NCBI GenBank assembly: GCA_963784195.1
Contig: CAWARA010000019.1
Span: 1 to 64,000, forward strand
DNA: 64,000 nt
Source: CAVQAH01 sp963784195
Lineage (GTDB): Bacteria; Acidobacteriota; Vicinamibacteria; Vicinamibacterales; 2-12-FULL-66-21
Reading direction: 5' to 3'
This document shows, one piece after another, positions 24,598-34,151 of this stretch (position 1 is its first letter; the number at the start of each line of letters is the position of its first letter). Below the pieces are notes generated by a model that worked only from the letters and a program-made list of their open reading frames with translations, was not told where the DNA came from and searched no databases. Made by a program: the position numbers and the translations under genes.

Positions 24598-25622
24598 TGT
24601 TCTCTCCACTCATCGAAAAACTGCAGCGCCGGCAGGACCTGACCGTCGACGAGGCCGCGGCGGCGATGGGCGAGATCATGGAAGGCCGCGCGCAGCCGGC
24701 GCAGATCGCCGGGCTGCTGATCGCGCTCGCGATGAAGGGTGAACGGCCGGGCGAGGTCGTCGGCCTCGCGCGGACGATGCGCTCGCGCGCCACGCCGCTG
24801 TCCCGGAAATACGAGGACGTGTTCGATACCTGCGGCACGGGCGGGGACCGCGCGCACACCTTCAACGTCTCGACGGTTGCCGCGCTGGTCGTCTCGGCGT
24901 GCGGCGTGCGCGTGGCGAAGCACGGCAACCGATCCGTGTCGAGCCGATGCGGAAGCGCCGACCTGTTCGAGGCGCTGGGCGTCAACATCACCGCACCGCC
25001 TGCCACGGTGGAGCAGTGCCTCACCGAGGCAAACATCGCGTTCTTTTTTGCTCCGACTTTTCACCCGTCGATGCGGCACGCCGCGCCGACGCGGAAGGAG
25101 CTGGGCGTACGAACGGCCTTCAACCTGCTCGGACCGCTGACGAACCCTGCCGGCGCCTCGCGTCAGCTCGTCGGGGTGCCAAGGCCGGAGTTGACCGAGT
25201 TGGTCGCGAAGTCGCTCGCTCAACTGGGATCGAAACGCGCGTGGGTCGTGCATGGCGCGGACGGCCTGGACGAGATCTCGACGACCGGCTACACGAAGGT
25301 GTCGGAGTGCCGTGACGGCGCGGTGAACACGTTCTACCTGCATCCCGCGGACGCCGGGCTTCCCAAGGCGCAACCCGAAGCGCTTCGCGGCGCCGATGCC
25401 GCAGAGAACGCGCGCATCGCGCGTGACGTCCTCGCCGGCCGCCCAGGCGCGCCACGCGACATCGTGCTGCTGAACGCCGGGGCGTCGCTGCTGATCGCAG
25501 GAGCAGCCGCCGATCTGAAGGATGGGATCCGGCAGTCCCAGGCGGCGATCGATGACGGCCGGGCGAGCGCGGTGCTCGGACGTCTCGTCGACGCCTCCAA
25601 CCAGGCGGGAGCGCCAGCATGA
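24597..25622 (+). CDS. trpD: Anthranilate phosphoribosyltransferase
   Basis: A 341-residue enzyme joining anthranilate and PRPP. Hallmarks are the PRPP-binding DTCGTGGDRAHTFNVST, KHGNRSVSSRCGSADLFEALG and RTAFNLLGPLTNPA. Start is ATG 24597, overlapping the trpG stop; a GTG one codon upstream is also possible. It is not fused to trpG, unlike in enterics. Confidence 0.95.
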   Translation: MFSPLIEKLQRRQDLTVDEAAAAMGEIMEGRAQPAQIAGLLIALAMKGERPGEVVGLARTMRSRATPLSRKYEDVFDTCGTGGDRAHTFNVSTVAALVVSACGVRVAKHGNRSVSSRCGSADLFEALGVNITAPPATVEQCLTEANIAFFFAPTFHPSMRHAAPTRKELGVRTAFNLLGPLTNPAGASRQLVGVPRPELTELVAKSLAQLGSKRAWVVHGADGLDEISTTGYTKVSECRDGAVNTFYLHPADAGLPKAQPEALRGADAAENARIARDVLAGRPGAPRDIVLLNAGASLLIAGAAADLKDGIRQSQAAIDDGRASAVLGRLVDASNQAGAPA

Positions 25623-26428
25623 TCGCTACCGCAGATCTCCTCTCGACCATCGTCGCCGCGACACGGCGCGTCGTGGAGGTGCGTCAAGGCGCCATCCCCG
25701 CCAGCGTGCTCGAGCGGCAGGGCACGAGAATGCCCCTTGGCGGCACATTCGCCGCCGCACTGCGGCATTCGACGCCGCCCCGCGTGATTGCCGAATGCAA
25801 GCGCCGCTCGCCCTCGAAAGGCATCCTGCGCGCCGATTACGACCCGGCGGCTCACGCGTCGGACTACGCAGCGGCGGGAGCCGCGGCCATTTCGGTGCTG
25901 ACCGAGCCCACGTTCTTCGACGGCAGCCTCGACCATCTGGCGCAGGTCCGCGCCGTGGTCGAGATCCCGATTCTTCGGAAGGACTTCGTCGTGAGCGAGT
26001 ACCAGCTTCTCGAAGCTGCGGCACTCGGCGCGGACGCCGTTCTGCTGATCGCAGGGGCGCTGACCGATGAAGAGCTCCTCCGGCTTCGCGCCCGCGCCAC
26101 GGCGCTTGGCCTCGCCTCGCTCGTCGAAGTGCACGATCGCGACGAACTGGCGCGCGCGCTCGATGCCGGCGCGGAAGTGATCGGCGTCAACAGCCGCAAC
26201 CTGCGAACGCTGGCGGTCGACATGACCGTGCTCGACGACCTGATCGGACGCATCCCGCCGGATGTCACGGCAGTCGCCGAGAGCGGCATCCGCTCCGGCG
26301 GCGACATGATGCGGCTGATGGACGCCGGCTATCACGCGTTCCTGGTCGGAGAGCGGCTCATCGCCCAGCCGGATCCGGGCGGTGCGCTCCGTGAACTGCG
26401 CGCCCAGGCCAGGGAGCAGCGCGCATGA
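25619..26428 (+). CDS. trpC: Indole-3-glycerol-phosphate synthase
   Basis: A 269-residue TIM-barrel enzyme converting CdRP to indole-3-glycerol phosphate. It shows ECKRRSPSKG with the catalytic Lys, SVLTEPTFFDGS, ILRKDFVVSEYQ, EVHDRDEL, IGVNSRNLRTL and AESGIRSGGD. Start ATG 25619 overlaps trpD by 4 nt. It is a single-domain enzyme separate from TrpF. Confidence 0.95.
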   Translation: MIATADLLSTIVAATRRVVEVRQGAIPASVLERQGTRMPLGGTFAAALRHSTPPRVIAECKRRSPSKGILRADYDPAAHASDYAAAGAAAISVLTEPTFFDGSLDHLAQVRAVVEIPILRKDFVVSEYQLLEAAALGADAVLLIAGALTDEELLRLRARATALGLASLVEVHDRDELARALDAGAEVIGVNSRNLRTLAVDMTVLDDLIGRIPPDVTAVAESGIRSGGDMMRLMDAGYHAFLVGERLIAQPDPGGALRELRAQAREQRA

Positions 26429-27096
26429 TCCGGGTCAAGATTTGCGGCATCCGGCGTCCAGCCGATGCGGCGCTTGCGGTGGAGCTTGGCGCCGATGCGT
26501 TGGGCTTCGTGTTCTGGCCGGAGAGCCCGCGCTTCATCGATCCGTATCGAGCGCTGACGATCGTGTCGGCATTGCCGCCGTTCGTGGCCACCGTCGGCGT
26601 GTTCGTGGACCAGGCGCCCGAGTACGTGAAAGGGGTGTCGCAACTCCTCAGTCTTTCCGCCGTCCAGCTGCACGGTCGCGAAACGCCGGCGGCGTATCCG
26701 CGCCACCGGCGAGTGATCAAGGCGGTTGCGGTGACCGAGACGTTCGATCCGGTGGTTGCGTTCGCATCGCTCCCGGATCGAGTAACCGTACTGCTCGACG
26801 CCCACGATCCGGTTCGCCGCGGGGGAACCGGACAAGTCGTTGACTGGTCGCACGCCGCAGCAGCCGCGCGCCTGAGGCCGATCATTCTCTCCGGCGGGTT
26901 GGCGCCCGGCAACGTGGCCAGCGCGATCGCGACCGTTGGCCCATACGCCGTCGACGTGTCGTCAGGCGTCGAGGCCGCACCGGGGATCAAGGATCCGGCG
27001 AAGCTGCGCGCCTTCTTCGCAGCGCTCGCCACCAGCACGGCAGCGCAGACACTGGTAACAGAACCGGCGCATGAAATTTTCAACCGTCAACCCTGA
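26425..27096 (+). CDS. trpF: Phosphoribosylanthranilate isomerase
   Basis: A 223-residue TIM-barrel isomerase acting between TrpD and TrpC. The catalytic Cys is in VKICGIRRPADA, with ADALGFVFWPESPRFI, VQLHGRE, LLDAHDPVRRGGTGQVVDW (catalytic Asp), ILSGGLAPGNV and VDVSSGVEAAPGIKD. It overlaps trpC by 4 nt and is followed by trpB after about 10 nt. Confidence 0.95.
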   Translation: MIRVKICGIRRPADAALAVELGADALGFVFWPESPRFIDPYRALTIVSALPPFVATVGVFVDQAPEYVKGVSQLLSLSAVQLHGRETPAAYPRHRRVIKAVAVTETFDPVVAFASLPDRVTVLLDAHDPVRRGGTGQVVDWSHAAAAARLRPIILSGGLAPGNVASAIATVGPYAVDVSSGVEAAPGIKDPAKLRAFFAALATSTAAQTLVTEPAHEIFNRQP

Positions 27097-27106
27097 TCGC
27101 GGAGCT

Positions 27107-28319
27107 ATGGACCTTCAACCTTCATTCGGGAAGCGCGACCCCGACCGTCGCGGCTACTACGGCGAATACGGCGGGCGATTCGTGCCCGAGACGCTGGTCG
27201 CACCCGTGGCCGATCTCGAGGCCGCCTATCTCGCGGCGCGAAACGACGAAGCCTTTCGGCACGAGCTCGCCATGCTCCTTCGCGACTACGTGGGACGTCC
27301 GACGCCGCTCTACGAGGCCGGACACCTGAGCGGGTCTCTTGGCGGCGCCCGCATTCTGCTGAAACGCGAGGACCTCGCGCACACCGGCGCGCACAAGATC
27401 AACAACGCGCTCGGTCAGGCCCTGCTCGCGAAACGGATGGGAAAGCGGCGGGTCATCGCGGAGACGGGTGCGGGCCAGCACGGTGTCGCGACAGCAACGG
27501 CCTGTGCGCTCCTGGGCCTCTCGTGCGACGTCTATATGGGCGCGGAAGACATGGAGCGCCAATCGCTGAACGTGTTCCGCATGCAGCTGCTCGGCGCCAC
27601 GGTCCGGCGCGTGGATGCCGGCAGCCGGACACTCAAGGACGCCATCAACGAAGCGATGCGCGACTGGGTGGCCAGCGTGTCCGACAGCTACTACCTGCTG
27701 GGATCGGTCCTGGGCCCGCACCCGTACCCGCTGATGGTCCGTGAGTTCCAGTCCGTCATCGGCCAGGAGGCGAGGGCGCAGTGCCTGAGCGCCATCGGCC
27801 GGCTTGCCGGATCAGATCGTCGCGTGCGTTGGAGGCGGCAGCAATGCGATGGGCATCTTCGATGCGTTCGTCGACGACTCGTCTGTCCGACTCACAGGTG
27901 TCGAGGCTGGGGGACGCGAGATCCGTCCGGGTCAGCATGCCGCGCGATTCGCCGGTGGCAGCGCCGGTATCCTGCAAGGCACGCACACCTACGTCCTGCA
28001 GGACGGCAACGGCAACATCGAGCTGACGCACTCGATCTCCGCCGGCCTCGACTACGCCGCCGTGGGCCCCGAGCATGCGTGGCTGCACGACAGGCAACGC
28101 GCGGAGTACGCATGGGTCAATGACGACGAGGCGCTGGACGCCTTTCAGCGGCTCGCGAAAACCGAGGGCATCCTGCCAGCTCTGGAGTCGGCGCATGCGG
28201 TTGCGTTCGCGTGCCGCATCGCACCCGCGATGGCGCGCGATCAGATTCTGCTGGTCAACCTCTCGGGACGCGGCGACAAGGACGTGCTGAGCGTGCAGAA
28301 GGCGATGGGGCTGTCATGA
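27107..28319 (+). CDS. trpB: Tryptophan synthase beta chain, single frameshift
   Basis: PLP enzyme joining indole and serine. The N-terminal part has YYGEYGGRFVPETL, the PLP lysine in HTGAHKINNALGQ, GAGQHGVATATACALLG and GSVLGPHPYPLMVREFQ. Near 27800-27803 an extra T (CTTGCC instead of CTGCC) shifts the frame; the continuation LPDQIVACVGGGSNAMG with the PLP phosphate-binding loop, then HSISAGLDYAAVGPEH and LLVNLSGRGDKD, is intact in the next frame to TGA 28319. The restored length is about 403 residues, normal for TrpB1. ATG 27107 is chosen because GGAG precedes it; ATG 27071 lies inside trpF. Loss of trpB in an otherwise complete operon is implausible, so I read this as a sequence error. Confidence 0.9.
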
Positions 28320-29110
28320 CATCGCGTATCGACGCAGCCTTCGCACGGATCCGGGAAAACCGGCGCGGCGGGCTCGTGACCTACCTGACCGCCGGCGATC
28401 CCACGCCCGCGCGCTCGGCCGAACTGCTGCGTGCCGTCGCCGACGCGGGCGCTGACGTGCTGGAAGTCGGCGTGCCGTTCTCGGATCCGCTCGCTGACGG
28501 CCCGGCAATCCAGCGCGCTACGGAGCGCGCGCTCGCCCAGGGCATGACCCTTCGTGGCACTCTCGACATCGTCCGGCGCACACGGCCGTCGATCGAAGCG
28601 CCGATCGTGCTTTTTACCTACGCGAACCCGATTCTCCGCATGGGCGTGCAGCAGTTTGCGCGCGACGCCGCCGATGCCGGCGTCGACGGGGTGCTCGTCC
28701 TGGACTATCCGATCGAGGAAGCGGAACCGCTGCGCAAATCGATCGTGGACGCGGGTCTCGACCCAATCTTTCTCGTCAGCCCGACGACTACCGAGGAACG
28801 CATCCGGCGCTCGGCCGAGCTCGGGCGCGGCTTTCTCTACCTTATCTCGCGGCTGGGCGTCACCGGCGTCCGCGATTCGTTCGACAACGGGGTGGAGGGC
28901 GTGGCGAGGCGAGTCAGGAACAGCTCGACGCTCCCGCTTGCGGTGGGCTTTGGCATCTCCACGCCCGAGCACGTCAAACACGCCTGCTCGCTCGCCGACG
29001 CCGCCGTCGTCGGCAGCGCGCTCGTGCAGGTCGTCGCGGAGCACGGTCAGCAGTCCGATGTCGCGCAGCGCGCAGGTGATTACGTCCGATGGCTGAAGAG
29101 CGCTTTGTAG
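28316..29110 (+). CDS. trpA: Tryptophan synthase alpha chain
   Basis: A 264-residue TIM barrel that cleaves indole-3-glycerol phosphate. It contains LVTYLTAGDPTP, the catalytic Glu in LEVGVPFSDPLADGP, FTYANPILRMG, the second acid in GVLVLDYPIEEAEP, FLVSPTTTEERI, YLISRLGVTGVR and VGFGISTPEHV. Start ATG 28316 overlaps the trpB stop; it overlaps the following chorismate mutase gene by 22 nt. Confidence 0.95.
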   Translation: MTSRIDAAFARIRENRRGGLVTYLTAGDPTPARSAELLRAVADAGADVLEVGVPFSDPLADGPAIQRATERALAQGMTLRGTLDIVRRTRPSIEAPIVLFTYANPILRMGVQQFARDAADAGVDGVLVLDYPIEEAEPLRKSIVDAGLDPIFLVSPTTTEERIRRSAELGRGFLYLISRLGVTGVRDSFDNGVEGVARRVRNSSTLPLAVGFGISTPEHVKHACSLADAAVVGSALVQVVAEHGQQSDVAQRAGDYVRWLKSAL

Positions 29111-29385
29111 ATCGGCTCGACGACCTTCGGAAGCGGATCGATCGTCTCGACGAGATGCTCGTCCGTCTTCTCAACGCGCGGGCGGCGTGCGCTCTGGAGA
29201 TCGGGCGGGTGAAGCAGACCCTCGGGATGGCGGTGTACCAGCCGACGCGCGAAGCGGACGTCCTGACCCACGTCCAGCAGATCAATCCGGGCCCGCTGGA
29301 CGACGGCGCGGTGCGGCGCCTGTTCGAGCGCGTGATCGACGAGGCGAGACGGTTGGAGCGGTTGGCGGATGGGGAATCTGATTGA
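29089..29385 (+). CDS. Chorismate mutase, AroQ class
   Basis: A 98-residue all-alpha AroQ-type mutase converting chorismate to prephenate for Phe/Tyr synthesis. The pattern LRKRIDRLDEMLVRLLNARAACALEIGRVKQ followed by YQPTREADVL matches the helical active site (Arg, Lys and distal Arg). It is a free-standing domain with no prephenate dehydratase or dehydrogenase attached. The gene overlaps trpA by 22 nt, so it belongs to the same transcript and would be under trp attenuation too. Confidence 0.88.
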   Translation: MAEERFVDRLDDLRKRIDRLDEMLVRLLNARAACALEIGRVKQTLGMAVYQPTREADVLTHVQQINPGPLDDGAVRRLFERVIDEARRLERLADGESD

Positions 29386-29392
29386 GGCTTGT

Positions 29393-29520
29393 GTCGTAGT
29401 CCGTAGTTCGTAGTCCGTGGTTCGTAGTCCGTGGTTCGTGGGTCGTCGCTCGTGGCTCGAAGAACCGAACAGCCGACCGAGGCTCTACGAGCTACGAGCG
29501 ACGAACCACGAACTACGGCA
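29393..29520. repeat. Heptamer hairpin element inside the aromatic operon
   Basis: Six to seven iterations of a TTCGTAGTCCGTGG-like unit lead into TCGTCGCTCGTGGCTCGAAGAACC, which is mirrored by GGCTCTACGAGCTACGAGCGACG and CCACGAACTACGGCA. The hairpin sits between chorismate mutase and DAHP synthase, the first break in an otherwise overlapping gene series, and might lower or process the distal transcript. Confidence 0.85.
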
Positions 29521-29567
29521 GTGTTTTTCGCAGCGTTGTAGCAGACTAGAATGGAGAACATAGGGCC

Positions 29568-30617
29568 ATGGTTGTAGTGATGAAAGAGCTCGCGAATGAC
29601 GAGCAAATTCAACGGGTGATCGCTCAGCTCGTCGAGATGGGCTTCGACGTGCATCGCTCGACGGGCGCGCTGCGCACCGTCATCGGCGCGGTGGGCGGGA
29701 ACCGCGCGTTCGACCCGCGCCTGGTCGAGGTGCTGGAGGGCGTGCAGGAAGTGCTGCGCATTACAGAGCCGTACAAGCTGGCGAGCCGCACGTTCAGGCC
29801 GGAAAACACGATCATCACGATTGGCGACCTCCGAATCGGCGGCGACGAAGTGATCGTCATGGCCGGGCCGTGCTCCGCGGAAACCGAAGTGCAGGTCGAA
29901 GCCACCGCGGCCGCCGTGAAGAACGCCGGCGCGAAGGTCCTGCGGGGCGGCGCCTTCAAGCCTCGCAGCTCACCCTACAGCTTTCAGGGGCTGGGCGAAG
30001 ACGGCCTTCAGCTCCTGCGGGCCGCGGCGGACCGGCACAACCTGAAGCTGGTGTCAGAAGTGATGGACATCAGCCAGCTCGAACTTCTCGAGCGCTACGC
30101 GCATATCCTGCAGGTCGGCGCGCGGAACATGCAGAACTTCACGCTGCTCCGTGAGCTGGGGCGCGCGCGTACGCCCGTGATGCTCAAGCGTGGAATTTCC
30201 GCGACGATCGAGGAATGGTTGCTTTCGGCTGAGTACATCCTGGCCGGCGGCAACACCGACGTCATGCTCTGCGAGCGGGGCATCCGCACGTTCGAGAGCT
30301 ACACCCGGAACACATTGGACATCTCCGCAATCCCGGTCGTGCAGCAGCTCAGCCACCTGCCGGTGATTGTCGACCCGAGCCACGGCACCGGCCGGCGCGA
30401 CAAGGTCACGCCGATGGCCCGCGCGGCCGTCGCCGCCGGCGCCGATGGTCTGATCATCGAGGTCCATTCCGATCCGGATCACGCCCTCAGCGACGGGGCA
30501 CAGTCGCTCTTCCCGGCTCAGTTCGACCGTCTGATGGCCGAGCTGCGCATCATCGCCCCAGCGATCGGCCGCGGCATCTGTCTCGAGCCTGTCGCCCGAC
30601 GGGGCTGGGGTGTGTAA
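29568..30617 (+). CDS. aroF: 3-deoxy-7-phosphoheptulonate (DAHP) synthase, AroF type Ibeta
   Basis: A 349-residue enzyme condensing PEP and erythrose 4-phosphate, the first step of the shikimate pathway. The N-terminal 85 residues (LVEMGFDVHRSTGALRTVIGAVG) form the ferredoxin-like ACT-type regulatory domain seen in Thermotoga DAHP synthase, which often mediates Tyr/Phe inhibition. The barrel shows MAGPCSAET, RGGAFKPRSSPYSFQG, LQVGARNMQNF, PVMLKRG and VDPSHGTGRRD. ATG 29568 or in-frame ATG 29580 may be the start. It supplies the operon with its committed precursor. Confidence 0.93.
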   Translation: MVVVMKELANDEQIQRVIAQLVEMGFDVHRSTGALRTVIGAVGGNRAFDPRLVEVLEGVQEVLRITEPYKLASRTFRPENTIITIGDLRIGGDEVIVMAGPCSAETEVQVEATAAAVKNAGAKVLRGGAFKPRSSPYSFQGLGEDGLQLLRAAADRHNLKLVSEVMDISQLELLERYAHILQVGARNMQNFTLLRELGRARTPVMLKRGISATIEEWLLSAEYILAGGNTDVMLCERGIRTFESYTRNTLDISAIPVVQQLSHLPVIVDPSHGTGRRDKVTPMARAAVAAGADGLIIEVHSDPDHALSDGAQSLFPAQFDRLMAELRIIAPAIGRGICLEPVARRGWGV

Positions 30618-30735
30618 TCGGAAATCGGCGATCGGAGATCGGAAATCGGCGATCGGAAATCGGAGATCGGGGATCGGCATTCAGCAATCGTCGATCAGCC
30701 AGTCGCCAATCAGCCAATCGTCAGTCGTCAATCGA
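30615..30735. repeat. AATCGGA heptamer repeat
   Basis: About ten near-tandem copies of (A)ATCGG(A/C)(A/G), followed by degenerate CAATCGTC/CAGCCAATC units that partly invert the first half. The same AATCGGA family forms a clean hairpin at 58023-58140. It starts inside the DAHP synthase stop codon and ends just before the TTG start of tyrA. Confidence 0.8.
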
Positions 30736-30737
30736 CA

Positions 30738-31637
30738 TTGAAACTTCCAGTCATCCAACAGCGCGCCTCCGCTGACCCGCCGATCTTTCCACGCGTCGGG
30801 ATAATCGGCGTTGGGTTGATCGGAGGATCGATTGCGCTGGCCGTGAAAGAGCGCTGGCCAGGCACGTTGATTGTGGCCGTCGATCGCAAGCACGTGCTCG
30901 AGGCCGCCATGCGGATGCACGCCGCCGACGTGTCGGCTGACGACCTGGGCATGGTCTCGGAGGCCGACCTGATCATCCTCGCAGCGCCGGTCTGCCAAAA
31001 CATCGATGTCCTGCGCGCCTTGCCTGAGTACGTTGCGGGATCCGCCGTCGTCACGGACGTGAGCAGCACCAAGTCCGCCGTACTCGAGGCGGCGAAGCAA
31101 TTGCCAGGGCGCCTGCGATTCATCGGCGGCCATCCGCTGGCTGGTGCGGCGGTCGGTGGCATCGAATCAGCGCGCCCGGACCTCTTCCGCGATCGTCCGT
31201 GGCTTCTCACAACCGACTCCGAAGGCGAGGAGCTGGAGCGCTTGCAGCAGTTCGTCACCGGGATTGGAGCAAGACCCGTCCGCATGGTTGCAGCGGCGCA
31301 CGATGCATTGCTGGCGTACCTCAGTCATCTTCCGCAATTGACGGTCAGCGCGCTCATGCACGTCGTCGGCGAACATGCCGGCGTGGATGGCCTGGCGCTC
31401 GCCGGCCGGGGACTTCGAGACACGACGCGGCTCGCCAGCAGTCCCGCGGACACCTGGCGGGACATCGCCTCGACGAATGCCGCGAGCGTCGCCGAGGCGC
31501 TGGACCGATTGATCGACGTGCTGCAGCGTTTGCGAGCCGACCTCACCGATGGGCGTGTTCTGACAGACGTCTTCGAGTCGGCGGAGAGCTGGAAGCGCAC
31601 CCTCGAATCCTCGCGGCGCGACGATCCAGGGACCTGA
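30738..31637 (+). CDS. tyrA: Prephenate dehydrogenase
   Basis: A 299-residue NAD(P)-dependent enzyme making 4-hydroxyphenylpyruvate for tyrosine. The Rossmann motif VGIIGVGLIGGSIALAV lies at residues 20-36, then DVSSTKSAV and the catalytic FIGGHPLAGAAVGGIESA; the helical dimerisation domain follows (LSHLPQLTVSAL, GRGLRDTTRLASSP). The only upstream in-frame start in front of the Rossmann fold is TTG 30738, adjoining the heptamer repeat, so the start is uncertain. Confidence 0.9.
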   Translation: MKLPVIQQRASADPPIFPRVGIIGVGLIGGSIALAVKERWPGTLIVAVDRKHVLEAAMRMHAADVSADDLGMVSEADLIILAAPVCQNIDVLRALPEYVAGSAVVTDVSSTKSAVLEAAKQLPGRLRFIGGHPLAGAAVGGIESARPDLFRDRPWLLTTDSEGEELERLQQFVTGIGARPVRMVAAAHDALLAYLSHLPQLTVSALMHVVGEHAGVDGLALAGRGLRDTTRLASSPADTWRDIASTNAASVAEALDRLIDVLQRLRADLTDGRVLTDVFESAESWKRTLESSRRDDPGT

Positions 31638-31644
31638 GGCTCGC

Positions 31645-32154
31645 ATGTCGCTCACGGCAACCCGGACGTATCTGGAAATGCGAGATCCGGCGCAGCTCAC
31701 TCCCGCACCGATCCCGCAGGCGAATGTGCGCATCGAGCGTCTGACGGATTGTCCTCCTTCTTTCTGGCGATATCTCTACACCGAGGTGGGACGGCGCCAT
31801 TACTGGATCGATCGTCTGCCGTGGTCGGACGACGACATTCGCTGCTACCTGGCCGACCCATCGATTCAGCTGTGGCTGATGACGGTATCCGGAGCGCCCG
31901 CGGGCTATTTCGAGCTGCGCCGGGACGCCGACGGCGGCGTCGAGATCGCGTACTTCGGGTTGCTCGAGGAGTTCATCGGGGGCGGGCTCGGCGGTCACAT
32001 GCTCAGCGAGGCCACACGCCGCGCATGGGCCTTCGACGCGAACCGCGTCTGGCTCCACACCTGCACGCTCGATCACCCAGCCGCGCTGCAGAACTACCTC
32101 AAGCGAGGGTTCGTAATCGTTCGCCGCGAACAGTACGAGGTAGCGACGAACTAG
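31645..32154 (+). CDS. GNAT-family N-acetyltransferase
   Basis: A 169-residue protein with the GNAT fold: a beta-strand run LMTVSGAPAGYFELRRDADGGVEIAYFGLLEEFIGGGLGGHML, where IGGGLGGHM occupies the acetyl-CoA pyrophosphate loop, and the closing NRVWLHTCTLDHPAALQNYLKRGF, typical of motif B. Acceptor substrate unknown. It sits 8 nt after tyrA and directly before the acetoacetyl-CoA synthetase gene. Confidence 0.82.
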   Translation: MSLTATRTYLEMRDPAQLTPAPIPQANVRIERLTDCPPSFWRYLYTEVGRRHYWIDRLPWSDDDIRCYLADPSIQLWLMTVSGAPAGYFELRRDADGGVEIAYFGLLEEFIGGGLGGHMLSEATRRAWAFDANRVWLHTCTLDHPAALQNYLKRGFVIVRREQYEVATN

Positions 32155-32155
32155 A

Positions 32156-34120
32156 ATGGGCCGGGACGCTCTGTTGGACACACCACTCTGGAGCCCATCG
32201 CCCGAGCGCCTGGCGCGCACGAACATGACCGCGTTCATGCGTCTCGCATCCGGGCGCTGGAACGTGGCGATCCCCGACTACGAAGCGCTCTACGCCCTCT
32301 CGATCGACAGACCGGACGATTTCTGGCGCCTGATGTGGGAAGTCGGCGGCATCGTCGGCGAGGTCGGCGAACGGACGATCGAGAACCGGGATCAGATGCC
32401 TGGCGCGCGATATTTCCCGGATGCGCGCATCAACTTCGCGGAGAATCTGCTGCGCCGCCGCGATGACCGCGTTGCCATCGTCTTCCAAGGCGAAGGCGGT
32501 ACGCGCCGGGCGATCACGCACGCGGAGCTCTTTCGTCAGGTGACGATGTGTGCAGGGGCGCTTCGCGAGGCGGGAATCCGGCCGGGCGATCGCGTCGGCG
32601 GGTACGTGCCGAACCTTCCCGAAGCGATAATCGCTGCGCTCGGGGCGGCGTCCATCGGCGCGGTGTGGTCCTCGTGCTCGCCGGACTTCGGCGTCCGGGG
32701 CGTGCTCGACCGCTTCGGCCAGATCGCCCCGCGTGTGCTCGTCGCAGCTGACGGCTATTTCTACGGTGGCCGCACACACGACTGTCTCGCGAAGCTGGGT
32801 GAAGTGATCCGCGAGCTGCCGTCGGTCGAGCGGACGGTGATCATTCCCTACGCATCGGAGGCACCGTAGCTCGACCGTGTGCCGAACGCCGTCCTGTGGA
32901 GCGAGTTCATCGGAGCGGCGCGGCCGGACACCAGCTTCGAGCGTTTCGAATTCAACCATCCGCTGTACGTGCTCTATTCCTCCGGAACGACCGGGGTGCC
33001 GAAATGCATCGTGCATGGAGCCGGCGGAACCCTCATCCAGCATTTGAAGGAGCACAAGCTCCACTGCGACATCCATCCTGACGATCGGGTTTTCTATTTC
33101 ACGACGTGCGGCTGGATGATGTGGAACTGGCTGGTAACGGCGCTCGCATCCGAGGCGACGCTCCTCCTCTACGACGGATCGCCGTTCCATCCGGATGGCA
33201 ACGTGCTCTTCGACTTCGCAGACGAGACGTCGATGACGTTGTTTGGCACGTCGGCAAAGTACATCGACGCGGTCGCCAAGGCGGGGCTCTCACCACGGAA
33301 GACGCATCGGCTTGCGACCCTGAGAACGATGACGTCAACCGGATCGCCGCTGGCTCCCGAAGGCTTCGACTTCGTCTACGAGCAGGTGAAGCCGGACATT
33401 CACCTCGCCTCGATTTCAGGCGGAACCGACATCATCAGCTGCTTCGTTGGCGGTAATCCGAACGGGCCGGTCTGGCGCGGCGAGATTCAGGCGCGCGCGC
33501 TCGGGATGCGCGTCGAGGTCTTCGACGATCAGGGGCGCTCGGTGCGTGGTCAGAAGGGCGAATTGGTCTGCACGATGCCCTTTCCGTCGATGCCGGTTGG
33601 CTTCTGGAACGACCCCGACGGCCGGAAATATCGTGCCGCGTACTTCGAGACGTATCCGGGTGTCTGGCGCCATGGGGACTACGTGGAGATCACCGAACAC
33701 AACGGGATCATCATCTACGGACGTTCGGATGCAGTCCTGAACCCCGGCGGCGTGCGCATCGGGACCGCCGAGATCTATCGACAGGTGGAACAGCTGGACG
33801 AGATCCTCGAGAGCCTGGTGATCGGCCAACGCTGGGACGGCGACGAGCGCATCGTGTTGTTCGTCAGATTGCGCGACGGCCGGACGCTCACCTCCGAGCT
33901 CGAGGATCGCATCCGGCGTCGCATTCGTGAGAACACGTCACCGAGACACGTCCCCGCACGGATCGTCCAGGTCACCGAGATCCCCAGAACGAAGAGCGGA
34001 AAAATCGTCGAGCTGGCCGTGCGGGACGTGGTGCATGGCCGCGACGTCAAAAACAGGGAAGCGCTCGCGAATCCGGAAGCGTTGGAACAGTTCAAGGATC
34101 GACCGGAGCTGCAGAATTAG
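32156..34120 (+). CDS. Acetoacetyl-CoA synthetase interrupted by an in-frame TAG
   Basis: The ANL-family adenylating enzyme forms acetoacetyl-CoA from acetoacetate, ATP and CoA. The first part has RYFPDARINFAENLLRR and VWSSCSPDFGVRGVLDRF; the second has the P-loop YSSGTTGVPKCIVHG, FTTCGWMMWNWLV, SISGGTDIISCF and GRSDAVLNPGGVRIGTAEIY, which separate it from acetyl-CoA synthetase. A single TAG at 32867-32869 splits the frame after SEAP; the frame is otherwise continuous for 654 codons, the normal length. The stop lies in a variable linker. It may be an error, a recent nonsense mutation or readthrough. The thiolase gene downstream would use the product. Confidence 0.85.
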
Positions 34121-34151
34121 ATCATCGGCCGAACCGTGAGAGACACTCAAA

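Noticed and set aside
28211..28315. Longer TrpA starting at 28211
   Set aside because: The extra 35 residues lie inside the restored trpB frame; ATG 28316 overlaps the trpB stop and gives a standard N-terminus.
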